In this document: one piece after another, positions 1-5,268 of the stretch | Numbering within the stretch: the first letter of the stretch is position 1 | Layout: each line of letters begins with the position of its first letter | NCBI GenBank assembly: GCA_902765885.1 | Contig: CACXBN010000195.1 | Coordinates: 1-5,321 of the forward strand | Source of the DNA: an uncultured Ruminococcus sp. | GTDB taxonomy: Bacteria > Bacillota > Clostridia > Oscillospirales > CAG-272 | Direction of reading: 5' to 3' | DNA length: 5,321 nt | Made by a program: the position numbers and the translations under genes | Notes under the pieces: model-generated | What the model was told of the DNA's origin: nothing | Seen by the model: only the letters and a program-made list of their open reading frames with translations | The model's database searches: none

Positions 1-279
1 CGTGAAGGCAAAGATACGGCACAGGTATACGCATCATTCTCCGATTCACGAACATATACCCCGAAATATCAGTTATGCGGTATCAAAAAAATAAAGCTCA
101 AGCCATCTGAGATTTCAAATGTTGAGCTTAAGATAGAAAAATACTGGATGAGTGCCGTCCTTGAAGACGGAAGCAGGGTAAAACCCGATGGAAGTATTGT
201 GTTGTATATAGGCGGGCACCAGCCCGATGAACTCAGCAAAAGACTTTCGGGCACGAATTGCATTTCGATTAATCTTTAA
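1..279 (+). CDS. Glycoside hydrolase family 3 protein, C-terminal end only (partial)
   Basis: The frame is open from the window edge to TAA at 277-279 and gives 92 residues, so the catalytic domains lie upstream and cannot be seen. The fragment resembles the fibronectin-III-like domain that closes many family 3 beta-glucosidases and beta-xylosidases. It has an A-Q-V-Y-A strand, then S-R-T-Y-T-P-K-Y-Q-L-C-G-I (the usual 'P..qL.GF..v.L' region), then K-L-K-P-S-E with a following alternating strand, and finally I-V-L-Y-I-G-G-H-Q-P-D-E, typical of clostridial members. The family hydrolyses beta-linked glucosides or xylosides from the non-reducing end; the exact substrate cannot be told from this domain. 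The gene is convergent with the next one and shares a terminator with it. Family assignment is by pattern recognition and is fairly secure; substrate is unknown. Confidence 0.8.
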   Translation, partial: REGKDTAQVYASFSDSRTYTPKYQLCGIKKIKLKPSEISNVELKIEKYWMSAVLEDGSRVKPDGSIVLYIGGHQPDELSKRLSGTNCISINL

Positions 280-280
280 A

Positions 281-325
281 TCAAAAAAATCAGGGTCTGC
301 ACATCAAAATGCAGACCCTAGTTTT
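281..325. terminator. Bidirectional Rho-independent terminator between convergent genes
   Basis: A perfect 10-bp stem is formed by 292-301 (AGGGTCTGCA) and 310-319 (TGCAGACCCT), with an 8-nt loop. Seven A residues (283-289) lie on the left, read as seven U by minus-strand transcripts. TTTT (322-325) lies on the right and serves plus-strand transcripts. It begins 2 nt after the glycosidase stop, and the minus-strand stop codon (326-324) falls within the right-hand T run. The minus-strand orientation has the better U tract, so it should terminate more efficiently that way. Confidence 0.88.
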
Positions 326-929
326 ATGCTTCTTCACCTTCTATTGTCATGTCATAAAATTTGTTAATGCCTTCACATGCTGTAAGGCCTACATGGAAGC
401 TGTCGGGAATGTCAGGGCTTTCTGCCAACAGCTCGCGTCCGTTGAGTGTGACCTTTATAGTGTGACCGCAAACTTCTATGGTGAGGCTTACTGGTTCTTC
501 CTGTCCTATTTCAAAAGGAAGATTTGCTATTTTTCTGTTCTCAATGGGTTCTTTTGACCCTTCCGGAAGCGGAATTATCTGCCAAATATTGCAGCCCAGG
601 GAATATGCAACCACTTCAAAGTGAAGTCCGTAATACTTGTCGCCGTTTTCATACGCCCGGACATCATCGGATATTACTATTATCGGAGCTCCGTATCCCT
701 TGAAGTCGCAGTGGGTCGTAATCTTTGCCCCGTTTTTGTATTTCTTTTTTGTCAGGATGCTTATGTAATCATAATCCGATATCTCTTCATTGTAACTGTT
801 CAGAATGCAGTTGTCGGAAATTTCAAACTTGTGATCCGTCTTTTTGAAAGTGGGGTTGAGGGATGAGACATAAAAAAAGTCATCATCGAGTTTTGTCTGC
901 CTGTTGAAAGCGAATTTTGTCTCCTTCAT
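324..929 (-). CDS. Hypothetical protein, probable concanavalin-A-like lectin/glucanase fold
   Basis: This encodes 201 residues from ATG at 929-927 to TAA at 326-324. The start is chosen because GAGGTG at 940-935 is a good Shine-Dalgarno 5 nt before this ATG; an in-frame GTG at 935 lies inside that site and is unlikely. There is no signal peptide, membrane segment or obvious catalytic motif. The protein alternates short beta strands with turns. Its last 60 residues follow a pattern seen in LamG/DUF1080-type jelly rolls: a strand V-S-L-T-I-E-V, G-H-T-I-K-V-T-L-N-G, a stretch with P-D-I-P-D-S-F-H-V-G-L, and a closing strand near F-Y-D-M-T-I-E-G. That fold assignment is inference from pattern. 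A sugar-binding role would suit the neighbouring glycosidase and esterases, but the gene has its own promoter and no co-transcribed partner. I do not recognise a characterised homologue. Confidence 0.8.
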   Translation of the reverse strand: MKETKFAFNRQTKLDDDFFYVSSLNPTFKKTDHKFEISDNCILNSYNEEISDYDYISILTKKKYKNGAKITTHCDFKGYGAPIIVISDDVRAYENGDKYYGLHFEVVAYSLGCNIWQIIPLPEGSKEPIENRKIANLPFEIGQEEPVSLTIEVCGHTIKVTLNGRELLAESPDIPDSFHVGLTACEGINKFYDMTIEGEEA

Positions 930-934
930 AAACA

Positions 935-940
935 CACCTC
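935..940 (-). promoter_or_regulatory. Shine-Dalgarno site deciding the start of the lectin-fold gene
   Basis: Read on the minus strand, 940-935 is GAGGTG, followed by 5 nt and ATG at 929. It argues for the 201-residue product and against the GTG at 935-933. Confidence 0.7.
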
Positions 941-958
941 GTCGTCATGTTTTGAAAT

Positions 959-988
959 ATTTTAGCACACCCTTCGGATTATTGTCAA
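959..988 (-). promoter_or_regulatory. SigA-type promoter for the lectin-fold gene
   Basis: On the minus strand there is a perfect -35 TTGACA (988-983), an 18-bp spacer, and -10 TAAAAT (964-959) preceded by the extended -10 element TGC (967-965). The start point would be near 952, giving a leader of about 20 nt that contains the Shine-Dalgarno site. Confidence 0.8.
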
Positions 989-1083
989 TGCAGACGGAAA
1001 CAAGTTAGGATTGTTTTGAGAGTGTTTCGCCGGTTTTTTTGAGGAACAGCATATTCCTGAAATGCAAAAATGAATAATTGGCA

Positions 1084-1112
1084 TTGACAAATTGCAAAAA
1101 TAGTGCTAATAT
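1084..1112 (+). promoter_or_regulatory. SigA-type promoter for the citrate synthase gene
   Basis: Perfect -35 TTGACA (1084-1089), a 17-bp spacer and -10 TAATAT (1107-1112) preceded by the extended -10 TGC (1104-1106). The predicted start is near 1119, giving a leader of about 37 nt. It is divergent from the promoter at 959-988; the two -35 boxes are about 95 bp apart. Confidence 0.85.
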
Positions 1113-1155
1113 ATGCACATTGAACCCCTGAAAATGAAAGAAACGAGTGTGTGAT

Positions 1156-2589
1156 ATGCAAAACGAAGATATAAATGCCAAGCTCAAGACCATATCAGAG
1201 AAAATGGAGCCGGTGATCAGAGAACATGACACGAAATTTGAATTTTCCGAGACAACACATCTGATCGAGCAGTCTTCATATAGGTACTCACTTCAGGAAA
1301 GATCCACTCCGAATCTGTACAGAGAGCTCTATGATTATGAGTCTGTTCCGAAAGTGTCATTCAACCACAGGTATGTTCCTATCAATATGCCCGAAAAGAT
1401 CTGGATCACTGACACTACTTTCCGTGACGGTCAACAGGCAACTCAGCCGTTCACGGTTAAGCAGATAGTTGACCTTTACAAAATGATGCACAGGCTCGGA
1501 GGGCCGAACGGTCTTATCAGACAGTCGGAATTTTTCGTCTATTCCGAGAAGGACAGAGAAGCTCTTCTGAAGTGCATGGAACTCGGTTATGATTTTCCCG
1601 AGATCACAACATGGATAAGGGCAACGAAGAGCGACTTTGAACTTGTCAAATCACTCGGCATCAGGGAAACAGGCATTTTGGTAAGCTGTTCAGACTATCA
1701 TATATACAATAAAATGAATCTGACCAGAAGATCCGCCCTTGACAAATACCTCGGAATCATCAAGGATGTTCTGGAAATGGGCATATCACCGAGGTGCCAT
1801 TTTGAGGATATTACCAGGGCTGACTTTTACGGATTCGTGGTGCCTTTTGCCGAAGCGCTTTCGGGTCTCTCGAGAGAATCAGGAATACCGATCAAGATAC
1901 GTGCCTGCGATACAATGGGATACGGTGTATCCTACCCCGGCGCTGCGCTTCCGAGATCCGTTCCTGGGATTGCATATGGTTTGACACACTATGCGGGAAT
2001 CCCGTCAGAGCTTCTCGAGTGGCATGGCCACAATGATTTCTACAAGGCGGTTTCAAACAGTTCTACCGCATGGCTGTACGGATGCTCATCCGTGAACTGC
2101 GCACTTCTCGGAATAGGCGAGAGATGCGGCAACACCCCTCTCGAAGCTATGGTTATGGAATATGCTTCACTCAGGGGAACGACAGACGGAATGGATACCA
2201 CAGTCATAACGGAGATAGGCGAATACTTCAAAAATGAGATAGGATATGACATACCTCCCAAAACACCGTTTGTCGGCCGCGATTTCAATGTTACAAAAGC
2301 CGGAATCCACGCTGACGGACTGATGAAAGATGAGGAGATATATAATATTTTCAACACTGAAAAGCTTCTCAACAGACCGGCTCAGGTCTCAATTGATGCT
2401 CACAGCGGGCTCGCAGGAATAGCTCACTGGCTGAAACATCGCTGCCCGGACGCTGATGCTGAAAATATTGACAAGCATTCACCGGTCGTACTTAAGATGA
2501 AATCCATTATTGATGAGGAGTATGCTACCGGAAGAACGACCAGCATGAGCGATGGCGAGCTGATCAAAATATATCACAAATCAAAATAA
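1156..2589 (+). CDS. Putative Re-citrate synthase (DRE-TIM / isopropylmalate-homocitrate synthase family)
   Basis: A 477-residue enzyme of the family that condenses acetyl-CoA with a 2-oxo acid. An N-terminal extension of about 80 residues precedes a TIM barrel that opens with D86-T-T-F-R-D-G-Q-Q (catalytic Arg90, metal ligand Asp86). Further motifs are C-H-F-E-D-I-T-R (about 214-221), the metal-binding E-W-H-G-H-N-D (His290, His292), G-I-G-E-R-C-G-N (319-326) with Asn314 as the likely further ligand, and G-I-H-A-D-G (383-388) of the subdomain after the barrel. No LeuA regulatory dimer domain follows, which argues against leucine-biosynthetic isopropylmalate synthase. The sequence style matches clostridial proteins related to the Re-citrate synthase of Clostridium kluyveri (acetyl-CoA + oxaloacetate to citrate, towards 2-oxoglutarate and glutamate). 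Homocitrate synthase or another 2-oxo acid specificity remains possible. The start is uncertain: ATG 1156 has only a weak GAG 8 nt upstream, and GTG at 1147 is an in-frame alternative. The gene is monocistronic, with its own promoter and terminator. Confidence 0.85.
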   Translation: MQNEDINAKLKTISEKMEPVIREHDTKFEFSETTHLIEQSSYRYSLQERSTPNLYRELYDYESVPKVSFNHRYVPINMPEKIWITDTTFRDGQQATQPFTVKQIVDLYKMMHRLGGPNGLIRQSEFFVYSEKDREALLKCMELGYDFPEITTWIRATKSDFELVKSLGIRETGILVSCSDYHIYNKMNLTRRSALDKYLGIIKDVLEMGISPRCHFEDITRADFYGFVVPFAEALSGLSRESGIPIKIRACDTMGYGVSYPGAALPRSVPGIAYGLTHYAGIPSELLEWHGHNDFYKAVSNSSTAWLYGCSSVNCALLGIGERCGNTPLEAMVMEYASLRGTTDGMDTTVITEIGEYFKNEIGYDIPPKTPFVGRDFNVTKAGIHADGLMKDEEIYNIFNTEKLLNRPAQVSIDAHSGLAGIAHWLKHRCPDADAENIDKHSPVVLKMKSIIDEEYATGRTTSMSDGELIKIYHKSK

Positions 2590-2601
2590 TACCGGCATAC
2601 G

Positions 2602-2657
2602 AAAGCCACTATTTACCGTATCACGCTATGATATGGCAATAGTGGCTTTTATTGTTT
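2602..2657 (+). terminator. Rho-independent terminator after the citrate synthase gene
   Basis: A 12-bp perfect stem (2602-2613 AAAGCCACTATT with 2638-2649 AATAGTGGCTTT) is topped, after a small internal loop, by a second 8-pair helix (2616-2623 with 2629-2636, one G-U pair) and a 5-nt loop. A T-rich tail (TTTTATTGTTT, 2647-2657) follows. It starts 12 nt after the stop codon and separates this gene from the downstream esterase operon. Confidence 0.9.
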
Positions 2658-2680
2658 AAACAGGCATTATGGCAGAATTG

Positions 2681-2690
2681 TATTGTGAAT
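2681..2690. repeat. Upstream copy of TATTGTGAAT repeat (possible distal operator)
   Basis: The 10-mer TATTGTGAAT recurs identically at 2741-2750, exactly 60 bp away. Its core ATT-GTG-AAT is itself palindromic. The other copy overlaps the -35 of the esterase operon promoter. A regulatory role is inferred from position and spacing only. Confidence 0.4.
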
Positions 2691-2739
2691 CTTTGTGTTC
2701 TCTGATTTAGTGAAGCAAAAGTCAAAATCGTGCGACAAA

Positions 2740-2752
2740 ATATTGTGAATAT
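2740..2752. promoter_or_regulatory. Palindrome ATATT-GTG-AATAT overlapping the -35 box (candidate operator)
   Basis: A perfect inverted repeat of 5+3+5 bp centred on 2746, covering the -35 hexamer at 2743-2748. It sits between a looser pair of arms, CGACA (2733-2737) and TGTCG (2752-2756). A regulator bound here would block RNA polymerase. The matching 10-mer 60 bp upstream suggests cooperative or looped binding. No regulator gene lies in the window. Confidence 0.45.
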
Positions 2753-2771
2753 GTCGGTTTTGTGCTAAAAT
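2743..2771 (+). promoter_or_regulatory. Extended -10 promoter of the esterase-aldolase operon
   Basis: A -35-like TTGTGA (2743-2748), a 17-bp spacer, and -10 TAAAAT (2766-2771) with extended TGC (2763-2765). The predicted start is near 2778, so the leader is about 29 nt and the first usable start codon is ATG 2807. Confidence 0.75.
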
Positions 2772-2806
2772 TACATATGAACGCAACTACGGATTATGGG
2801 GGAAAT

Positions 2807-3442
2807 ATGAAAATAGTTTTTTTGGGCGATTCCATTACTGACTGCGGGCGCAACGCAGACAACGGAAGTATGAGTTCCATCGGTCAGGGATATGCCTGCC
2901 TGATAGCTTCAAGACTCAATAGAGATGAGCCGAAAATGTATGAGTTCATTAACAGTGGAGTCAGCGGAAGCCGTATAGTTGACCTGTATGCAAGGATCAA
3001 AAGCGATTGCTGGAATCTGGAGCCTGACGTTATTTCAATCCTTATCGGAGTGAATGACGTATGGCATGAATGCGGAGGCAACGGTGTGGAGGCTGATCGG
3101 TTTTACAATGTATACAAAATGCTTGTAAAAGATACACTGAACAGATTGCCGGATGCAAAAATCATTGTAATGGAACCTTTTGTGGTCAAAGGGTATAACA
3201 CGGTAGGAACATGGGAAGAGTTCCGTGGTGAAGTAGAAAAAAGAGCTTGCGCAGCGCGGAAGGTAGCAGAGGAATACGGTGCGACTTTTATTCCGTTGCA
3301 GGAAGTATTTGACAGTGCATCACAAACCGTTGAATCGACATACTGGTCTGCCGACGGTGTCCATCCCTCCCTTGCGGGTCATCAGCTGATCGCTGACGAG
3401 TGGATCAGAGTGTTCAAAGAAGAATCAGGCGGATTGACTTAA
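2807..3442 (+). CDS. SGNH/GDSL hydrolase, Axe2-like carbohydrate (acetylxylan) esterase
   Basis: A 211-residue cytoplasmic SGNH hydrolase with no signal peptide. All four family blocks are present: G-D-S9-I-T-D-C-G-R (nucleophile Ser9), N-S-G-V-S-G54 (oxyanion Gly), I-L-I-G-V-N83-D-V-W (oxyanion Asn), and D183-G-V-H186-P-S-L-A-G-H (catalytic Asp and His). The G-D-S-I-T-D-C-G-R start, the G-x-G-Y-A segment after it, the N-D-V-W motif and the P-S-x-A-G-H ending match my recollection of the Geobacillus acetylxylan esterase Axe2 (about 219 residues), which acts inside the cell on imported acetylated xylo-oligosaccharides. The exact substrate here is inferred. The start is ATG 2807, with GGGGGA at 2798-2803 as ribosome site. 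In-frame GTG 2762 lies within the promoter and ATG 2777 at about the transcription start, so both are unlikely. First gene of a likely three-gene operon, 39 bp before the next start. Confidence 0.9.
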   Translation: MKIVFLGDSITDCGRNADNGSMSSIGQGYACLIASRLNRDEPKMYEFINSGVSGSRIVDLYARIKSDCWNLEPDVISILIGVNDVWHECGGNGVEADRFYNVYKMLVKDTLNRLPDAKIIVMEPFVVKGYNTVGTWEEFRGEVEKRACAARKVAEEYGATFIPLQEVFDSASQTVESTYWSADGVHPSLAGHQLIADEWIRVFKEESGGLT

Positions 3443-3466
3443 GCATATAATAAATACATTTCACAT

Positions 3467-3473
3467 AAAGGAG
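3467..3473 (+). promoter_or_regulatory. Strong Shine-Dalgarno site supporting a TTG start
   Basis: AAAGGAG lies 8 nt before TTG 3482. It is the best ribosome site on the plus strand of this window and fixes the aldolase start at a rare TTG codon, whose following residues (N-S-I-I-K-E-L) align with the usual aldolase N-terminus. Confidence 0.85.
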
Positions 3474-3481
3474 CAAGTAAA

Positions 3482-4441
3482 TTGAACAGCATTATTAAAG
3501 AATTGTCACTTATAGGTATAGTTCCAGTAATAAAAATAGAAGATCCCGAAAATGCCGCTCCTCTTGCAGGAGCTCTTTCGAGAGGAGGTCTCCCGTGTGC
3601 CGAGGTTACATTCAGAACTTCCGCTGCAAAAGAGGCTATATCGATAATTGTAAAAGAGTATCCCGATATGCTCGTGGGTGCGGGAACCGTGCTTACCAAG
3701 GAACAGGTGGATGACGCAATTGAAGCAGGAGCCAGATTTATTGTAACACCAGGGTTCAACCCTGAAATAGTTGATTACTGTCTGTCAAAGAACATTCCGA
3801 TAGTTCCGGGTATCAACAATCCGTCCGGAATAGAGCAAGCGCTCGCAAGAGGACTTGATGTCGTTAAATTTTTCCCTGCAGAACAGTCGGGCGGAGTAAA
3901 GATGATCAAAGCCATGTCTGCTCCGTATGGAGCCGTAAAGTTTATGCCTACCGGAGGAATCAACCCATCCAATATACGCGACTATCTTGCTTTCAATAAG
4001 ATTTTGTGCTGTGGCGGAAGCTGGATGGTTGATGCAAAACTGATTGCATCAAAGGATTTTGACGGCATAGAAAAACTGGTGAGAGAAGCCGTCGACACGA
4101 TGCTCGGACTCAAATTCAGACATGTTGGAATCAATTCATGCTGTTCCGAAAAAGCCGATGAATGTGCCGATTTCCTTAATAAGGCATTCTCATTTGAACT
4201 GGACAAAAGATCAGCATCAACTTTCGCGGGTGCGCAGCTTGAAATAATGAACTCCGAAGGCCGGGGCACACACGGACACATTGCCATCGAAACTCAGAAT
4301 GTGGAAAGGGCTGTATACCATCTTGGCAGAAGAGGCGTTAAATTCGATATGGACAGTGCTAAATATGATCAGTCAGGCGCAATGACATTTATATATCTGT
4401 CTGAAGAAATCAACGGATTTGCATATCATCTGGTTAAGTGA
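3482..4441 (+). CDS. eda: KDPG/KHG aldolase fused to a C-terminal glyoxalase-like (VOC) domain
   Basis: A 319-residue fusion. Residues 1 to about 208 are a class I 2-dehydro-3-deoxyphosphogluconate / 4-hydroxy-2-oxoglutarate aldolase: G-I-V-P-V (12-16), E41-V-T-F-R45-T, G-A-G-T69-V, T-P-G-F-N, and the Schiff-base Lys129 in V-V-K-F-F-P-A-E, then P-T-G-G-I (156-160). These align with E. coli Eda Glu45, Arg49, Thr73 and Lys133, so the domain should be active, giving pyruvate plus glyceraldehyde 3-phosphate or glyoxylate. Residues about 212-319 form an extra VOC-type domain: F-R-H214-V-G-I-N, L-E254-I-M, G-H266-I-A-I-E-T, and I-Y-L-S-E308-E-I near the end. His214, Glu254, His266 and Glu308/309 fall where the four VOC metal ligands normally lie. 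E. coli Eda has 213 residues, so about 105 are additional. Start is TTG 3482, set by AAAGGAG. The stop overlaps the next gene's alternative GTG start. Metal binding and the function of the VOC part are inference. Confidence 0.9.
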   Translation: MNSIIKELSLIGIVPVIKIEDPENAAPLAGALSRGGLPCAEVTFRTSAAKEAISIIVKEYPDMLVGAGTVLTKEQVDDAIEAGARFIVTPGFNPEIVDYCLSKNIPIVPGINNPSGIEQALARGLDVVKFFPAEQSGGVKMIKAMSAPYGAVKFMPTGGINPSNIRDYLAFNKILCCGGSWMVDAKLIASKDFDGIEKLVREAVDTMLGLKFRHVGINSCCSEKADECADFLNKAFSFELDKRSASTFAGAQLEIMNSEGRGTHGHIAIETQNVERAVYHLGRRGVKFDMDSAKYDQSGAMTFIYLSEEINGFAYHLVK

Positions 4442-4443
4442 TC

Positions 4444-5166
4444 ATGAGATTTAAAATATGCGATCTTGTAAAAGGGAGCCTTGATGATTACAAGGCACAT
4501 GGCCCTATCAACATTGCGCTAATCGGTGACAGCGTCACTCACGGGTGTCTGAATGCTGCGGAAGGCAATCATTATGACACTGTTTATCACAACAGGCTAA
4601 AAATGATGATAAACACTGTATATCCGGACATACCGGTGAACATAATTAATTCCGCGGTGGCAGGAGAATGTGCCGGATATGCGGTGCATAACTTTGACAG
4701 AGATGTGAAAAGATACATGCCGGACCTGGTCATCATCTGCTATGGACTGAATGATGTCAACTTCGAGCTTGAAGATTTTAAAAATAATCTCAGAGAGTTT
4801 TTTAAGAGAACAAACGAGCTCGGCATTGACTGCATATTCATGAAACCCAACATGATGTGCACTGAAGTTGACGACTCGCTGGTGATTCCGGAAGAGAGAG
4901 GGTATGCGGAAATCGTCACTGTTTATCAAAATGAAGGCAGGTTCGATATGTTCATGGAGGAAGCGGATAAAGTAGCGGCCGAATTCGGTATTACTGTGTG
5001 TGACTGTTATTCGGAATGGAAAAAAATGGCTGAATCCGGGATAAACATTAACAAATTGCTGGCTAACGGGATCAATCACCCGACTAGGGAAATGCATAAG
5101 CTGTTTGCGGAAAAACTGTATGAAACGATTTTTTCGGAAAAGTTTGACGAGAAGAGTTACGATTAA
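4444..5166 (+). CDS. SGNH/GDSL hydrolase family protein, Asn in place of the usual catalytic Asp
   Basis: A 240-residue protein without signal peptide or membrane segment, clearly different from the first SGNH gene. Block I is I-G-D-S30-V-T-H-G-C, block II N-S-A-V-A-G74, block III C-Y-G-L-N103-D-V-N, and block V A-N208-G-I-N-H212-P-T-R-E-M-H. Nucleophile, both oxyanion residues and the catalytic His are kept, but the residue where the acid would be expected is Asn208. From memory, related clostridial proteins share the 'N-x-I-N-H-P-T-R-E-M-H' ending, so this looks like a subfamily trait rather than decay. The substrate is unknown; a sugar acyl ester is likely given the neighbours. ATG 4444 begins 2 nt after the aldolase TGA with no clear Shine-Dalgarno, which suggests translational coupling. 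The in-frame GTG at 4438 would overlap the stop by 4 nt (GTGA) and is an alternative. Last visible gene of the operon. Confidence 0.85.
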   Translation: MRFKICDLVKGSLDDYKAHGPINIALIGDSVTHGCLNAAEGNHYDTVYHNRLKMMINTVYPDIPVNIINSAVAGECAGYAVHNFDRDVKRYMPDLVIICYGLNDVNFELEDFKNNLREFFKRTNELGIDCIFMKPNMMCTEVDDSLVIPEERGYAEIVTVYQNEGRFDMFMEEADKVAAEFGITVCDCYSEWKKMAESGININKLLANGINHPTREMHKLFAEKLYETIFSEKFDEKSYD

Positions 5167-5167
5167 C

Positions 5168-5209
5168 GTCGAAGAATGCACGGTGACTTGTCTCCGTGAT
5201 GAATTCGAC
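5168..5209 (+). other. Imperfect stem-loop directly after the last stop codon
   Basis: Outer arms GTCGAA (5168-5173) and TTCGAC (5204-5209) enclose a symmetric 5x5 internal loop and an inner 5-bp helix CACGG (5179-5183) / CCGTG (5194-5198). It starts 1 nt after the TAA. No T run follows, so it is not a standard terminator; it could stabilise the 3' end of the mRNA or be chance. Confidence 0.35.
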
Positions 5210-5268
5210 ACCTTATAACATAAATCAAGTATGTAGCAAATTAACAATCAGATGAATATATGTACGAT

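Noticed and set aside
309..866. Short plus-strand open frames (309-557 and 621-866) antisense to the lectin-fold gene
   Set aside because: Cys/Phe/Val-rich translations typical of antisense frames, without ribosome sites, and one starts within the terminator hairpin.
1147..1155. GTG 1147 as start of the citrate synthase gene
   Set aside because: Possible, but it adds only three residues, lacks a clear Shine-Dalgarno, and ATG 1156 is the stronger codon; kept only as an alternative.
1005..1232. Minus-strand open frame of 75 codons across the divergent promoter region
   Set aside because: It overlaps the citrate synthase start and its promoter, and its product is low-complexity and hydrophobic in the way expected of an antisense shadow.
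2040..2372. Minus-strand open frame of 110 codons inside the citrate synthase gene
   Set aside because: It is fully antisense to a well-conserved barrel region; no domain is recognised.
2762..2806. Longer first SGNH protein starting at GTG 2762 or ATG 2777
   Set aside because: GTG 2762 is inside the extended -10 promoter and ATG 2777 is at about the predicted transcription start. The family normally begins right at the K-I-V-F-L-G-D-S strand, as from ATG 2807.
5168..5209. Terminator for the esterase-aldolase operon
   Set aside because: The stem is interrupted by a large internal loop and no T run follows, so it is listed only as a stem-loop.
4597..5247. Long open frame of 216 codons on the minus strand
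   Set aside because: It lies almost wholly antisense to the second SGNH gene, which has conserved family motifs. The antisense product shows no recognisable domain and no good ribosome site was noted.
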